Shown here: positions 1 to 6,553 of the stretch, one piece after another | Layout of the letters: the number at the start of each line of letters is the position of its first letter | Numbering within the stretch: position 1 is the stretch's first letter | From: DATJBF01 sp035515475 | Lineage (GTDB): Bacteria > Verrucomicrobiota > Verrucomicrobiia > Palsa-1439 | NCBI GenBank assembly: GCA_035515475.1 | Contig: DATJBF010000084.1 | Span: 1-35,205 of the forward strand | DNA: 35,205 nucleotides | Reading direction: 5' to 3' | Made by a program: the position numbers and the translations under genes | Notes under the pieces: generated by a model | Databases searched by the model: none | Seen by the model: only the letters and a program-made list of their open reading frames with translations | What the model was told of the DNA's origin: nothing

Positions 1-507
1 TTTGTGCCTGTGTGCAGTTGAATCGGAGCGGCCACCGTTTGGTGAGCGACCCCGCCAAGGGCTGAGGATGAGTTTCGCATAATCAAACCCATCCAAACTC
101 ATCCGGTGGCCTTTTGCCTACTGCATAATTCCGGCTAAGAGTTCTTCCTAGTGCTCCGTCAACGTTCATCAGAAGCGTGCGGGGAGGGCGAAGTTTACCC
201 GCCTCTGGCGGCGCCGCAGGCGACCAAGGCTCCTGCTGAGCCGCGGCGTTGACGGTGAGAACGGTCGGCTCGCCGGGAGGCTCGCCCTCCCAATCAAGGT
301 TGACCGGGCACTAGGCGGAACGTGACCCGACGCTGGTGTTGGGAACCCCGATGCTCGGATCAGAAATCGGGCGGATAAACGCGCGCCGCGGCGCTGTCGC
401 GTCTGCGTCGTTTGGCCGATGGCCAAATCGGAAGTTCTGCCGATTGAGCGGCGGGCCGCGATACCGCACATTGCAGCAACCAGAACCAGATCGGGAGGGA
501 AATGCTC
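1..507. other. Gene-free stretch with inverted repeats
   Basis: I see no convincing coding region here. Open frames reaching in from position 169 onward on the minus strand are antisense to the permease gene downstream and have no family resemblance. The stretch contains a nested inverted repeat at 30-111, a 9-bp inverted repeat pair at 156-164 and 247-255 (CCGTCAACG / CGTTGACGG), and a short hairpin at 275-291 with 6-bp arms GGGAGG / CCTCCC. Confidence 0.5.
30..111. repeat. Nested inverted repeat, possible terminator or structured RNA
   Basis: Two perfect inverted repeats are nested. The outer arms are GGCCACCG (30-37) and CGGTGGCC (104-111). The inner arms are GGATGAGTTT (66-75) and AAACTCATCC (95-104). 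On the right the two arms are contiguous, while on the left they are separated by 28 nt, so a folded RNA would carry a large one-sided bulge. The right arm is followed by TTTT, as in an intrinsic terminator read on the plus strand. It may end a transcript entering from outside the window. Confidence 0.4.
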
Positions 508-678
508 ATGCCGAGAGATGGACATCTGCGCGGCGTCAGCCGCAAAGAACAGCGCATGTACGAGCACATCAAGCGGAGTGCGGCACGTTCGGGCCGTTAT
601 GGCCACCGGGCGAAAGAGGTCGCCGCGCGCACGGTGTTGAAGCATCACCGGCGCCACGGCCATCGCGTCGGCCACTAG
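508..678 (+). CDS. Small basic protein of the 'plasmid stabilization'-annotated type
   Basis: This 56-aa, strongly basic protein contains the pattern K-E-Q-R-M-Y-E-H-I-K followed by R-A-K-E-V-A-A-R-T-V. That matches a widespread family of short proteins usually annotated as plasmid stabilization or ChaB-like proteins, whose members share a Y-E-H-I-K-x-S helix and an A-A-x-T-V helix. The molecular function is not established. The start at 508 is chosen over an in-frame ATG at 502 because GGAGG (494-498) lies 9 nt before it but only 3 nt before 502. Such genes commonly sit beside envelope and stress genes, which fits the iron-permease-family gene 21 nt downstream on the same strand. Confidence 0.7.
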   Translation: MPRDGHLRGVSRKEQRMYEHIKRSAARSGRYGHRAKEVAARTVLKHHRRHGHRVGH

Positions 679-699
679 CCGCGTGTTTGAGGAACGGCG

Positions 700-1194
700 A
701 TGAAACGAACCAACTGGTTGCGGAGGCGCCGGGTCCGCCCGAGTGGGCGGTGGCGGTGGTTCGATGCGCTGGCCAAGGCGGGCGCCCGCGCGACCGGGCA
801 TCCGCTGGGGTTTGGGTTGGCGGTGTTGGTCATCGCTGCTTGGGCGTTGACAGGGCCGATGTTCGGATTTAGCGACACGTGGCAGTTGGTCATCAACACC
901 GCGACAACAATCGTCACGTTCTTGATGGTGTTCCTGATCCAGAACACGCAGAACCGCGACAGCGCGGCGATGCAGATCAAGCTCGACGAATTGATTCGCG
1001 CGACCCAATCAGCGCACAATGCCTTGCTGGATCTGGAGGAACTCTCCCAGGAAGAATTGGATCGGTTCCACGAAAAGTACGAAGCGTTGGCGCGGCGCGC
1101 CCGGAAGGAATTGCACCAGGGGCTGGGCGACGACGGTTCGCCTGATGTGGACGCCGCGCCGGGCGCCAGGCCCCGGGGATCGCAAACCGCGTGA
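700..1194 (+). CDS. Low-affinity iron permease family protein
   Basis: The 164-aa protein matches the bacterial low-affinity iron permease family (PF04120, related to yeast Fet4). A basic N-terminus is followed by two hydrophobic segments (about residues 36-52 and 62-85). The hallmark follows them: T-I-V-T-F-L-M-V-F-L-I-Q-N-T-Q-N-R-D, then L-D-E-L-I-R-A and the acidic L-L-D-L-E-E-L-S-Q-E-E-L-D stretch. Iron transport by the short bacterial members is not well proven, so the role is inferred from family name only. A GAGGA ribosome site lies 6 nt before the ATG. It is probably co-transcribed with the 56-aa gene upstream and converges on the response-regulator gene. Confidence 0.85.
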   Translation: MKRTNWLRRRRVRPSGRWRWFDALAKAGARATGHPLGFGLAVLVIAAWALTGPMFGFSDTWQLVINTATTIVTFLMVFLIQNTQNRDSAAMQIKLDELIRATQSAHNALLDLEELSQEELDRFHEKYEALARRARKELHQGLGDDGSPDVDAAPGARPRGSQTA

Positions 1195-1237
1195 GGCCTG
1201 CCGTTGTGACGGTGGGAGAACGGCCGGGTACGGGCCG

Positions 1238-1939
1238 TCACGTGCGGGTCTTGACTGGCTGGGGCCGATCGCCCCGGGCCCAGTGGATCGCGAACCGCGC
1301 GAGGGCACGCGTGCTCGAGAGCGAGAGCTTGCGCTTGATGTGCTCCGTGTGCGTCGCAACGGTCTTGGTGCTGAGATGAAGTCTGGCGGCGATCTCGTGC
1401 GCGCCGTACCCGTCGCCGACCAGCCGAAACACTTCCAGCTCGCGGTCGCTCAATTCGTCAATCGGTGATGCGATCTCGTCCCCACCACCGCCGGCGACCC
1501 GGTTGAGGATCTTGGCCGACACGCGTTCGGTTACGAACACCTGGCCGCTTCGGACCCGGCGGATGGCCTGTACGAGCACGTCGGCGTTCTCCTGCTTCAT
1601 CACGTAGCCGCGGGCACCCGCCCACAGGGCGCGTTCGGCGTACAACGATTCATCGTAAACGGAAAGCACGATCACCGGCAGCCGCGGGTGACGCACCTTG
1701 AGGTCCTTGACCAGTTCAATGCCGTTCTTGCCCACCATGGCAACGTCCACGATGATCATATCGGGGTTCTGTTTCGGGATCGCTTCCAACGCCTCAGCCG
1801 CGGTCGCGGCCTCCGCGCAAACGGCCAGGTCCGACTCGCGGTTGATGCGTTGCCGGACGCCGTCCCGCATCAGCGGGTGGTCGTCCACAATCAGGATCCG
1901 CGTCTTCGAGTCGTCCGGTTTGGATTGTTTGGGCGGCAT
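1238..1939 (-). CDS. NarL/FixJ-type response regulator
   Basis: This 233-aa DNA-binding response regulator has an N-terminal receiver domain (about residues 14-130) with acidic pocket D20-D21, phospho-acceptor D66 in I-I-V-D-V and the conserved lysine in Y-V-M-K. A C-terminal LuxR-type helix-turn-helix (about 163-228) starts at L-S-D-R-E-L-E-V-F and contains S-T-K-T-V-A-T-H in the recognition helix region. Its partner is evidently the sensor kinase ending 12 nt upstream on the same strand. Upon phosphorylation it should dimerise and regulate transcription. The target genes are not visible, but the surrounding stress and envelope genes are plausible candidates. The ribosome site is weak (GGAACGAG). 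Confidence 0.93.
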   Translation of the reverse strand: MPPKQSKPDDSKTRILIVDDHPLMRDGVRQRINRESDLAVCAEAATAAEALEAIPKQNPDMIIVDVAMVGKNGIELVKDLKVRHPRLPVIVLSVYDESLYAERALWAGARGYVMKQENADVLVQAIRRVRSGQVFVTERVSAKILNRVAGGGGDEIASPIDELSDRELEVFRLVGDGYGAHEIAARLHLSTKTVATHTEHIKRKLSLSSTRALARFAIHWARGDRPQPVKTRT

Positions 1940-1951
1940 CGGCTCGTTCCG

Positions 1952-3577
1952 TTACGGATTGCTGTCTTTCGAAGGGAACCGGCACGTCACCAGAGTTCCC
2001 CCGTTGTTCGCCGCACCGACACGCAATTGCCCGCCAATGGACCGGGCGCGATGCTTCATGATCTCCAGGCCGATTCCGTCCGCAGACGATCGGCGATTGT
2101 CGATGCCCTGGCCATCGTCGGTCACGCTCAGCGTCGTCGACCCGCCGGCGGCCGACAACGAAATCGTGATGCGGGTGGCCTCGCCGTGGGTGATCGCGTT
2201 GTTGATCGCCTCCTGCGCGATCCGATACAGGTGAATCGCCGTTTCCGGATTGTGGACCCGGACCGGCCGTGGGCAACGGAAGCGGCACGAAATGGAGAAC
2301 AGCGTGGCAATGGTAGACGCCAATTCCGCCAACGCGGTCTGAAGGCCGGCGGCATCCAACCGCACGGGATTCAAGCCGCGCGCCAGTTGACGGGCGTCGT
2401 CGATCGCGTGACGGAGCAGGTCGGCAACCCGGCCGGCCTCGTCGGCCTCCCGCAGGGATTGTTCGGCGAGCACTCCCCGTAAGTTGTCACACATGTACGC
2501 GGCGGCGGTTAGCTGCTGACAAAGTCCGTCGTGCAAGTCCTGTCCGATGCGTTGTTGTTCCCGCTCGCTGATCTCCAACAATCTCCGCTCGACACGGCGT
2601 CGTCCCATGACCTGGCCGATCTGGCTGCAAATCGCTTCCAACACCCGCAGTAACTGTTTGTCGGGACGACGAATCTCGCGGCTGTAAATCGCGATCACGC
2701 CGAGCACCTCGCCGCCCAGGCGAATGGGAAACGCGAACGCCGATCGCAGGCCGGACCGGAGCAGGAGTGCCCGACGCCGCAATCGCCGGTCATGGGCAAT
2801 CTCTGTCACCCAAACCGGTTTGTTCCGACTCCAAACCTGGCCGGGCAGGTCTTCGCCCCGGGCGCAGGTGAACGCCAGTGCCAGTTTTTCAAGGCCCCGC
2901 CGACGCCGGACTCGCGCCCGCCACGTCTGCGTGCACCGCAGGGTCTGCGACTCGGCATCGACGCGCCATAACTCGCTCCAGTCACAGCCCAGACTCTCGC
3001 AGATCGTCCGGAATATCCGGGGTGCCGCCTCCGTCATACTGGATGCGTTGGCCAGGGCTTGGGTGGTCGCATATTGCAGATGGAGTTGTTGCTCGACCCG
3101 CCGGCGTTTGCGGACGTCCCTGGCCAGGATCAGGTAACAGTTCGCTCCCCGCTGGCGGACAAGTGTCACGCCAATCTCTACGTCGATGATCGACCCGTCC
3201 TTGCGGCAATGCTGAAACACTCCGTCCACGCCGTCGTCCATCACTGCCTGACGACGCCGGGCGCGGCGGCAATAGCCCAGGAACTTCACCACGTTGTCCG
3301 CCGGACACAATTCCTTGAGGGACAGCCGGGCAAATTCTTCGCGGGAATAACCATACAACGCCACGGCGGCTTCGTTGACCGCCAGGAACCGGAGCGTCCG
3401 GCAATCACAGATGAATCGCGGATAGGGTGTCTTCTCGAAAAAAAGCCGGTGCTGTTTCTCCGTGGCCCGCAGCGTCTCCATCTCACGCTGGACATGCACC
3501 AGCGTCTTGCGCGCGCTCTTCAACGCCGTCAGTTCGTCACTCCCCAAAGGACGGACGCGCACGTCTTCCAGCAACAT
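1952..3577 (-). CDS. PAS-GAF sensor histidine kinase (NarX/DegS-like)
   Basis: From the ATG at 3577 the protein is 541 aa. A PAS domain spans about residues 38-155 (with a Y-G-Y-S-R-E-E-F-A motif), a GAF domain about 178-325, a HisKA_3 dimerisation domain about 341-405 with phospho-acceptor H349 in D-L-H-D-G-L, and a HATPase_c domain to the C-terminus with N-box E-A-I-N-N-A (456-461), D-D-G-Q-G-I (487-492) and G-I-G-L (501-504). There is no membrane segment, so it is a cytoplasmic sensor of an unknown signal. The frame stays open to 3832, but that extension overlaps the lipoprotein gene and has no domain, so the internal ATG is preferred. The response regulator follows 12 nt downstream. Confidence 0.92.
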   Translation of the reverse strand: MLLEDVRVRPLGSDELTALKSARKTLVHVQREMETLRATEKQHRLFFEKTPYPRFICDCRTLRFLAVNEAAVALYGYSREEFARLSLKELCPADNVVKFLGYCRRARRRQAVMDDGVDGVFQHCRKDGSIIDVEIGVTLVRQRGANCYLILARDVRKRRRVEQQLHLQYATTQALANASSMTEAAPRIFRTICESLGCDWSELWRVDAESQTLRCTQTWRARVRRRRGLEKLALAFTCARGEDLPGQVWSRNKPVWVTEIAHDRRLRRRALLLRSGLRSAFAFPIRLGGEVLGVIAIYSREIRRPDKQLLRVLEAICSQIGQVMGRRRVERRLLEISEREQQRIGQDLHDGLCQQLTAAAYMCDNLRGVLAEQSLREADEAGRVADLLRHAIDDARQLARGLNPVRLDAAGLQTALAELASTIATLFSISCRFRCPRPVRVHNPETAIHLYRIAQEAINNAITHGEATRITISLSAAGGSTTLSVTDDGQGIDNRRSSADGIGLEIMKHRARSIGGQLRVGAANNGGTLVTCRFPSKDSNP

Positions 3578-3621
3578 GCGGCTCGCTGACCGTGTCGGGG
3601 TTAACGCTCTCACGCCGCTCA

Positions 3622-3649
3622 AATGTATGATAGAAAAACTGGTTTGCAA
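3622..3649 (-). promoter_or_regulatory. Candidate promoter of the kinase/regulator operon
   Basis: On the minus strand TTGCAA (3644-3649) and TACATT (3622-3627) are separated by 16 nt in a locally AT-rich patch, each matching 4 of 6 consensus positions. The predicted transcript start would lie about 38 nt before the ATG at 3577. This supports the shorter kinase start. Confidence 0.4.
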
Positions 3650-3713
3650 GTCAGCCGATGTGCGTGAGCCGCCCGCATCTGGATGCGAGCGGCTCCACAC
3701 GTCTGCACCGGCT

Positions 3714-3980
3714 TCATTGGGCCGGCCCGCCGGTCGGAGGCTGGTTTGTATCCGTCGCCGCCGGCTGGTTCTCGCCACTTGTGCTCGGAGCGGGTTGGCT
3801 CGACCCGGGCGCCTGCGGCTGTGTCTCCCCACTCATAGATGGAGCGGGAGCATTGGTCGCTGACGCCTCAGGACGCGTTGCGCCGCCCATTGGCTGGGCC
3901 GGCGGCTGCTCTTGACAGCCTACCAGCACCGACGCCGCCAAGCACGCGGCGAGAACGATGATGATGCTCCTGCGTTTCAT
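3714..3980 (-). CDS. Small Pro/Gln/Ser-rich lipoprotein
   Basis: This 88-aa protein starts M-K-R-R, has a hydrophobic stretch and a lipobox L-V-G-C with C22 as the lipidation site. The mature part is a low-complexity tail rich in Pro, Gln, Ser, Thr and Asn with imperfect repeats of the S-x-S-G-E-x-Q-P type (around residues 44, 60 and onward). It should be anchored in a membrane and largely unstructured. No enzymatic domain is visible and the function is unknown. The ATG at 3980 is chosen because AGGAGGG lies immediately upstream, although the frame is open to 4193. It sits between a DUF1328 membrane protein and a sensor kinase on the same strand. Confidence 0.75.
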   Translation of the reverse strand: MKRRSIIIVLAACLAASVLVGCQEQPPAQPMGGATRPEASATNAPAPSMSGETQPQAPGSSQPAPSTSGENQPAATDTNQPPTGGPAQ

Positions 3981-4000
3981 TGGCCCTCCTTTCCATTCGT

Positions 4001-4162
4001 TCACGCCCGCCTGATCAAACCCAGTGCGAGCGTGACCACGAAGACGATCAGAATCATCAGCAATAAAATCTTGCCAGCGGCGGCAGCGGCGGCGGGTCCG
4101 CCGAAGCCGAGCGCCGCCACCACCGCCGCAATTACGAAGAACACGGCTGACCAGTGCCACGT
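4001..4162 (-). CDS. DUF1328 (YtjA-like) small membrane protein, apparent ACG start
   Basis: The protein has two hydrophobic helices, with A-A-L-G-F-G-G in the first half and L-G-L-I-R-R at the end, which is the DUF1328/YtjA pattern of tiny inner-membrane proteins of unknown function. Read from an ACG at 4160-4162 it has 53 residues and begins x-W-H-W, lining up with the M-F-R-W start of E. coli YtjA, as I recall it, which is also 53 aa. A strong AGGAGG (plus-strand 4168-4173) lies 5 nt before the ACG. The only in-frame ATG is 63 nt further upstream at 4225, inside the end of the CBS gene, and would add a 21-residue charged extension absent from the family. An ACG start, or an A-C-G/A-T-G sequence error, is therefore likely. 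Confidence 0.72.
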   Translation of the reverse strand, partial: TWHWSAVFFVIAAVVAALGFGGPAAAAAAGKILLLMILIVFVVTLALGLIRRA

Positions 4163-4167
4163 CCGGA

Positions 4168-4173
4168 CCTCCT
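4168..4173 (-). promoter_or_regulatory. Ribosome binding site supporting an ACG start
   Basis: AGGAGG on the minus strand is a perfect anti-Shine-Dalgarno match placed 5 nt before the ACG at 4160-4162. No ATG, GTG or TTG is correctly spaced in the DUF1328 frame. The GTG just beyond lies in another frame. Confidence 0.6.
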
Positions 4174-4214
4174 CTCGTGTCGGACGGACGCACTTCCGCC
4201 CGTCGTTGCGTCCC

Positions 4215-4649
4215 CTAGGTCTCATTCGCCGATTCCGGGTCGCGGCCGTTGTGACCCCCCTCCATCGCGTCGAGTTGCGACGAGAGGTCGCCCAACGAAA
4301 CGGCCCCCAACAGTTGCTCGTCGCGACTGATGACCCAGATTTGCGTCACACGGTTTTTCCTCATCAACCGGATCGCCTCGTGCGGGTCGGCGTCCTCGAA
4401 GCAGCGCACGACCCTGGCGTTCATCACCTCGCTGACTGTCGCCAGCGTGGGATCACGGCCCTCCGAGGTCGTCCGCCAGATCAGATCGCGCACGCTCAAG
4501 ACCCCGACCAACCGTCCGTCGCGGCACACCGGCAGAGCATTTGTGCGCTGGGCGATCATCTTCCGGGCCACATCGGTCAGCCGCGTGTCCGGCGTCACCG
4601 CATCGACGCGTCGTTTGAGAACTTGCGAGAGCTGCATCCCAATCACCAT
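4215..4649 (-). CDS. CBS-domain pair protein
   Basis: The 144-aa protein is made of two CBS domains (about residues 8-60 and 74-130), a Bateman module that usually binds adenine nucleotides such as AMP, ATP or S-adenosylmethionine. Typical motifs are V-G-V-L-S-V-R-D-L-I in the first half, and V-T-Q-I-W-V with L-L-G-A-V-S-L-G-D-L in the second. No catalytic domain is attached, so it is a stand-alone energy or ligand sensor. The start is either 4649 or the ATG at 4637, and neither has a clear ribosome site. A palindrome (4659-4697) lies immediately upstream. The stop overlaps the ATG at 4225 of the extended DUF1328 frame. Confidence 0.85.
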   Translation of the reverse strand: MVIGMQLSQVLKRRVDAVTPDTRLTDVARKMIAQRTNALPVCRDGRLVGVLSVRDLIWRTTSEGRDPTLATVSEVMNARVVRCFEDADPHEAIRLMRKNRVTQIWVISRDEQLLGAVSLGDLSSQLDAMEGGHNGRDPESANET

Positions 4650-4658
4650 AGGTGAACG

Positions 4659-4697
4659 GTAGGTCCGGTCAGCCGACCGGACAATTGCCGGCCCTAC
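4659..4697. repeat. REP-like palindrome with GTAGG...CCTAC ends
   Basis: The terminal arms GTAGGTCCGG (4659-4668) and CCGGCCCTAC (4688-4697) are inverted with one mismatch. Inside, GTCCGGTC and GACCGGAC (4663-4682) form a perfect 8-bp stem with a 4-nt loop. The ends resemble those of the palindrome at 8597-8666, so both may belong to one interspersed family. It lies directly upstream of the CBS gene and could fold in its 5' leader. Confidence 0.5.
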
Positions 4698-4848
4698 TGA
4701 CGGTGCCATCAGCCGATCGATTGAGGCGGGCTCGGAACAATCTCCGACCCCGCGACCAGACATTCCGACAATTGAGCGCGACCCGGTCTCACTCTAGGTT
4801 TTCGCGCGGCAGGAAATGCCCAACCCAACAATCGGAGGAATCGGAACG

Positions 4849-5604
4849 ATGAAAATGAAGCACATGATCGCGTGGGCCGCCGCGATGGCCATCAGCCTTC
4901 AGGCGAGTGCGGCGTTCGCCACGTCTGAGACGGATGAGCGCATCGAAAGCGCGGCCAGGAGAACGTACGTGTATCGAACGTACTTGAAGGACGACGCCAT
5001 CAACATCCGGTCCGAGGACGGCATCGTGACCCTCACGGGCACGGTTAGCGACCCGTCGCACAAAGGTCTCGCCGAAGACACCGTCGAGGGGTTGCCGGGG
5101 GTGAAACGGGTCGTCGATCAATTGGAAGTCCAGAGCCCGCCGCCGTCGGCGCGATCCGATGATTGGATCAGCGCCAAAGTGAAGGCGGCTCTGATGTTCC
5201 ATCGGAGCGTCAGCGGCCGAACACAGGTGTACGTCAAGGACGGCGTCGCGACCCTCAAGGGTACGGCGGCCAGCCAGGCTCAGAAAGATCTGACGACCGA
5301 ATATGCTCGCGACGTCGACGGCGTCAAAGGCGTCGTCAACGACATGACCGTCGCGACGAACGCCGTGCCGGAGGCGACCCTCAGTGACCGGATCGACGAC
5401 GCCTCGGTCACGGCCCAGGTGAAGATGACCCTGTTGTTCCACCGCTCCACCAGCGCGCTGCATACGGGCGTGGAAACGACCGGCGGCGTGGTGACGCTCA
5501 CGGGCACGGCAAAGAATCAGGCGGAAAAGGATCTCGTTACCAAGCTGGTGATGGACATCAAGGGCGTAAAAGACGTCCACAACAATATGACGATCGGAGG
5601 TTGA
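4849..5604 (+). CDS. Exported triple-BON-domain protein (OsmY-like)
   Basis: This 251-aa protein has an N-terminal signal peptide (about 24 residues, ending A-A-F-A) and then three consecutive BON domains at about residues 28-97, 102-172 and 180-250. Each contains the hallmark G-x-V-x-L-x-G-T: G-I-V-T-L-T-G-T, G-V-A-T-L-K-G-T and G-V-V-T-L-T-G-T. BON proteins such as E. coli OsmY (two BON domains) are periplasmic and bind membranes or assist outer-membrane proteins during osmotic stress. That role is inferred here. The ATG at 4849 is preferred over an in-frame ATG at 4816 because GGAGG lies 10 nt before it and the signal peptide then begins normally. It heads a run of four small plus-strand stress-type genes. 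Confidence 0.88.
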   Translation: MKMKHMIAWAAAMAISLQASAAFATSETDERIESAARRTYVYRTYLKDDAINIRSEDGIVTLTGTVSDPSHKGLAEDTVEGLPGVKRVVDQLEVQSPPPSARSDDWISAKVKAALMFHRSVSGRTQVYVKDGVATLKGTAASQAQKDLTTEYARDVDGVKGVVNDMTVATNAVPEATLSDRIDDASVTAQVKMTLLFHRSTSALHTGVETTGGVVTLTGTAKNQAEKDLVTKLVMDIKGVKDVHNNMTIGG

Positions 5605-5683
5605 AGCAGGAATGGCCGATGGCGTCGGCCCGGGGCGGCCGACTCCACCGGCTGGGGAGCCGGCAACCGAAAGGAACCGTGTT

Positions 5684-5833
5684 ATGTTGATGACCTTGTT
5701 TGTCATTCTACTGCTGATGTGGCTGGTGGGGATGATCAGTTCCTACACGTTCGGCGGGTTCATCCACATCCTGTTACTGGTGGCGCTGGTGGTGGTGCTC
5801 ATTCGCATCATCGAAGGGCGCCGGCCACTCTGA
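5684..5833 (+). CDS. lmo0937-family small membrane protein
   Basis: The protein has only 49 aa and is almost wholly hydrophobic: a first helix (about 3-18), the conserved turn S-S-Y-T-F-G-G-F-I-H, a second helix (about 27-41), and a basic end E-G-R-R-P-L. This is the lmo0937/DUF5670 pattern of inner-membrane peptides of unknown function, common beside stress genes. AAAGGA lies 8 nt before the ATG at 5684, while the longer open frame from 5612 lacks such a site and any family support. It lies 79 nt after the BON gene and 32 nt before the next small gene, probably in one operon. Confidence 0.8.
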   Translation: MLMTLFVILLLMWLVGMISSYTFGGFIHILLLVALVVVLIRIIEGRRPL

Positions 5834-5865
5834 TCGCCGCCAACCACCAGAAAGGAGACCTCATC

Positions 5866-6090
5866 ATGAGCCAACTACGCAGCAGCGGCCTCGCGCTGAT
5901 CGTGCTCGGCATTCTGTCGTTCTCCTATCAGGGGTTCATCACCTACCGGACCCGCGAGAAAGTGATCGATGCCGGTCCGGTCCAGATAACGACCAGCAAG
6001 ACCCACAAGATTCGCGTACCGGAACTGGCCGGGGCCATTGCGTTGATTGGTGGCGTCTCAATTCTGGTAGCGTCCGTGAAGAAGACGTAA
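5866..6090 (+). CDS. Small two-helix membrane protein
   Basis: The 74-aa protein has hydrophobic helices at about residues 7-24 and 53-70. They are separated by a polar loop with T-Y-R-T-R-E-K-V-I-D-A-G-P-V-Q-I-T, and the protein ends in K-K-T. I recognise the layout as a recurring small membrane protein (L-I-V-L-G-I-L near the N-terminus, T-R-E-K loop, L-A-G-A-I-A-L-I-G-G) found near stress genes, but I know no function for it. AAGGAGA is 8 nt before the ATG, which decides the start over the longer open frame. It lies in the BON cluster. Confidence 0.75.
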   Translation: MSQLRSSGLALIVLGILSFSYQGFITYRTREKVIDAGPVQITTSKTHKIRVPELAGAIALIGGVSILVASVKKT

Positions 6091-6130
6091 AGCAAACGCA
6101 AACAAACCAAAAAAGAGAAGGAGATCGATC

Positions 6131-6499
6131 ATGACGACCCGACACGCAGGCATTATGGAAAACACCAAAGACACGATCGTCGCCGCGATCAAAGGCACGG
6201 GCGACGTCGCCGAGGCGGCGCTGCACGCCATCAGCCAAACCGCCCAAGCCGGGATTCGAGAGACGGCCGACGTGGGTGGCGAACTTGGAACCGCGGCGAC
6301 CCGCCTCGTCGAAGGGGCAATCGGTGCCGCCAAGGAACTGGGACTCAGCGTTGAGGACGCGGCGTCCGCCGCGGCAAACGGGGCCTTGAGCGCAGCCGAA
6401 AAGGTGGGTTCGAAGGCCCTCGGCACGGTTCGCAACGCCCTGACCCAGACCATCTCCGGCGTCAAAGTCGTGCTGAAAGAACCGTTCAGCAACAAATAG
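6131..6499 (+). CDS. Ala-rich helical stress-type protein
   Basis: The 122-aa protein has no signal peptide or membrane segment and is rich in Ala, Gly, Thr, Val and Glu. It appears to be mostly amphipathic helix, with loosely repeated stretches such as K-D-T-I-V-A-A-I-K-G-T-G-D-V-A-E-A-A and A-A-T-R-L-V-E-G-A-I-G-A-A. The composition recalls LEA-like or gas-vesicle-accessory-type helical proteins, but no specific family is assigned. A good AAGGAG site precedes the ATG. It is the last gene of the BON cluster, 40 nt after the 74-aa membrane protein, and converges on the dehydrogenase gene. Confidence 0.65.
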   Translation: MTTRHAGIMENTKDTIVAAIKGTGDVAEAALHAISQTAQAGIRETADVGGELGTAATRLVEGAIGAAKELGLSVEDAASAAANGALSAAEKVGSKALGTVRNALTQTISGVKVVLKEPFSNK

Positions 6500-6511
6500 C
6501 GCGCTGTGGCA

Positions 6512-6541
6512 GGCGCGAGCCGGGCTTAATCGACTCGCGCC
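6512..6541. terminator. Hairpin between converging genes
   Basis: GGCGCGAG (6512-6519) and CTCGCGCC (6534-6541) form a perfect 8-bp stem with a 14-nt loop in the short gap between two converging genes. There is no T-run on either side, so it would be a weak or Rho-assisted end. Confidence 0.35.
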
Positions 6542-6553
6542 GGGCGCGGCTGA

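Noticed and set aside
1220..1238. 6-bp hairpin ACGGCC/GGCCGT between converging genes
   Set aside because: Short stem, overlaps the response-regulator stop, and no T-run, so it is too weak to call a terminator.
169..1241. Minus-strand frames of 279 and 188 codons
   Set aside because: They are antisense to the iron-permease-family gene and the 56-aa gene, with Arg/Pro-rich products and no family match.
3578..3832. 85-residue N-terminal extension of the sensor kinase
   Set aside because: It overlaps the lipoprotein gene, has no domain, and a promoter-like pair lies inside it just ahead of the preferred ATG.
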